Part shown: positions 62,501-64,000 of the stretch, one piece after another
Numbering within the stretch: position 1 is the first letter of the stretch
Layout: the number at the start of each line of letters is the position of its first letter
From: Pelecanus crispus
Taxonomy: Eukaryota; Chordata; Aves; Pelecaniformes; Pelecanidae
Length of the DNA stretch: 64,000 nucleotides
Direction of reading: 5' to 3'
Assembly: GCF_030463565.1 (NCBI RefSeq)
Contig: NC_134656.1
Location: forward strand, 625,001 to 689,000
Position numbers and translations under genes: made by a program
Notes under the pieces: model-generated
Told to the model about the DNA's origin: nothing
What the model saw: only the letters and a program-made list of their open reading frames with translations
Databases searched by the model: none

Positions 62501-64000
62501 GTAAATGCGTATTGCTTTTGTTGTGCGCTTTACTTTGCTTTTTAAATTGGTACGTGTCTCACTGAAAGTACTGTGAGGAGTTGAGCTCTGGGCTCCTGTA
62601 GTTGAGTTGTTGCCAAAGCTGGTCATGGAGATTCTTCGGGATTGTCTTGAGAGAAGTCTGATATTCGTTAAACTCGCAGTTCCAGTTTGAATGTGTGTTG
62701 CCTTGTGACTTGTGGCTGGCAGTAAGCTAAACTTAACGTATTCTGCTTCTGCTCACGCAGACAGAATACTCCAGGGCTGCCTTTTGATGTGAAGGCAAGT
62801 AATTAGGGTGCAGGGAACTGTTGCGTCCACCTTGAGAGTTAAAATTGTCCCATTCTACATCTCTGAGAGTGGTCAGCTGGGTTATTATAATGGTTTATTC
62901 AATATTTTTAGTGCTTTCATTCTCATATTTTTTTTTTTTTTATTTTGCATAGTTACTATATTTTTATTATGACTTCTAGTATTGAAGGCTGGAATATATA
63001 CCCAGAAGCTTGTCTGGTCTCTTTTTTCTTATACCAGCTGATGTCATTTGGGCAAAACAATAACATTGCATCATTTAACATCGGTAGAACATCACGGTTA
63101 TAACCTTATTATTGCATGAGAGAGATGTGAAAAACTTGAGTATAAGCTTCTTGCATTTACCGTGCTTTTATGCTGGTTTGGCAGATACTGCCTCTTCTTC
63201 TATAGCATCTGAAAATATTTAACTGGTAGTGCTGTAATGAAAAGAGGGGAGCAGTAGGATGCCTAACCTACGGAAGGTAAGGTCGTTAAAAATCCAGTGT
63301 TCTGGTCAGGGGAATATTTGTCCCCTTTGCAGCTAAAGGAAGTATCAGTGTCTTCAAATTAGCTAAAATCACATTGCTGCTTGGACCAGATTTTGCTCTG
63401 TTCCCCTCAGAGGTGTAATACTGTGTGAGAGAGCTGGCTTAGTCATTAGTAAAGTGCTCTTATGCTGCTCTTAGGTGGTGAAAACAAGCAAGATATGTCT
63501 ACTGGAGTTGTTTATTAATGCAGCATTAATATGAAGACATGAGCATTAATGCGAGATGTGCACGTGAAGACATAAATCTGTGGTTGTAGTTTTGTGTGTT
63601 TTAACATGCTTCTTCAGGCAAAGCACCCAAAGATGGGTGCTTTAGCAGCTTACAACAGAGGCCTTCCAGCTTGCCCTAATTGAAGTACGGCATTCAGAAG
63701 GTATTGCTGGTTTTTTCCCCAAATGCCAGGAGACCAACCAACGTGACCGCAGGGGTTGTCCCTTCTGTGTCAGGACAGAGGGAGTCCCTGCTCTGAGTGG
63801 TGGCGAGGGGAAGGGTGGAAGGTGTACAGTCTCGGCATGAAATCACTCAAATTGGGGTTTTCCTGTTGTCTGGTGCAATGCGTAAGACACCTGTTTGCCA
63901 TGAGAGGACAGAATTTACATGCCTGAATTCCTGTTGAACTGATTAACTGAGGGTTTGAAACTGTTAATTTAAGGTACCTAGATAAGTGTTTCACAAGCGT
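62501..64000 (+). other. RPRD1B: RPRD1B intron 3 (5' part only)
   Basis: AT-rich intron running off the window. It contains a T run near 62930-62941. The next exon was not found before position 64000. Confidence 0.8.

Overview
This is vertebrate nuclear DNA, almost certainly from a bird. The genes have spliced coding exons with GT/AG borders, there are no operons, and two CR1 LINE 3' ends with the avian-type terminal octamer repeat are present. The gene order CTNNBL1 - VSTM2L - TTI1 - RPRD1B matches human 20q11.23 (chicken chromosome 20 as I recall it). No rRNA, tRNA, CRISPR array, intact mobile element or viral sequence was seen.

Layout. (1) 1 to about 13.4 kb, + strand: the last four coding exons and 3' UTR of CTNNBL1 (C-terminal 126 residues); earlier exons lie upstream of the window. 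(2) 13.4-23.7 kb: intergenic DNA that turns strongly GC-rich, with an 80-bp pure A/T tract and a 10-bp minisatellite. (3) 23.97-41.06 kb, + strand: complete VSTM2L, four coding exons, 213 residues, in a very GC-rich stretch. It has a cluster of G/C minisatellites around its start and in intron 1, and small AT-rich islands in its introns that look like regulatory elements. (4) 41.1-44.4 kb: intergenic. (5) 45.02-58.74 kb, - strand: complete coding region of TTI1 in seven coding exons, 1101 residues. (6) 58.74-59.32 kb: a CpG-rich bidirectional promoter. (7) 59.32-64.0 kb, + strand: the first three exons of RPRD1B, which encode its CTD-interacting domain; the rest lies beyond the window.

The genes are not a functional cluster. 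CTNNBL1 acts in the Prp19/CDC5L spliceosomal complex. VSTM2L is a secreted V-set immunoglobulin protein. TTI1 is a scaffold of the TELO2-TTI1-TTI2 co-chaperone for PI3K-like kinases. RPRD1B binds the RNA polymerase II CTD. TTI1 and RPRD1B share a divergent promoter with NRF1, YY1, ETS/CRE and E-box motifs.

The most unusual observations are these: coding-like open blocks on the strand opposite CTNNBL1, one of them followed by a poly(A) signal; a promoter-proximal minisatellite at VSTM2L with a 172-bp higher-order period; a possible alternative terminal exon or retrocopy inside the last TTI1 intron; the apparent replacement by proline of a serine that is a CK2 target in human TTI1; and an AP-1/RUNX pair and an octamer/forkhead cluster in VSTM2L intron 1. 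Protein identities rest on recognition of the families, not on a database search.
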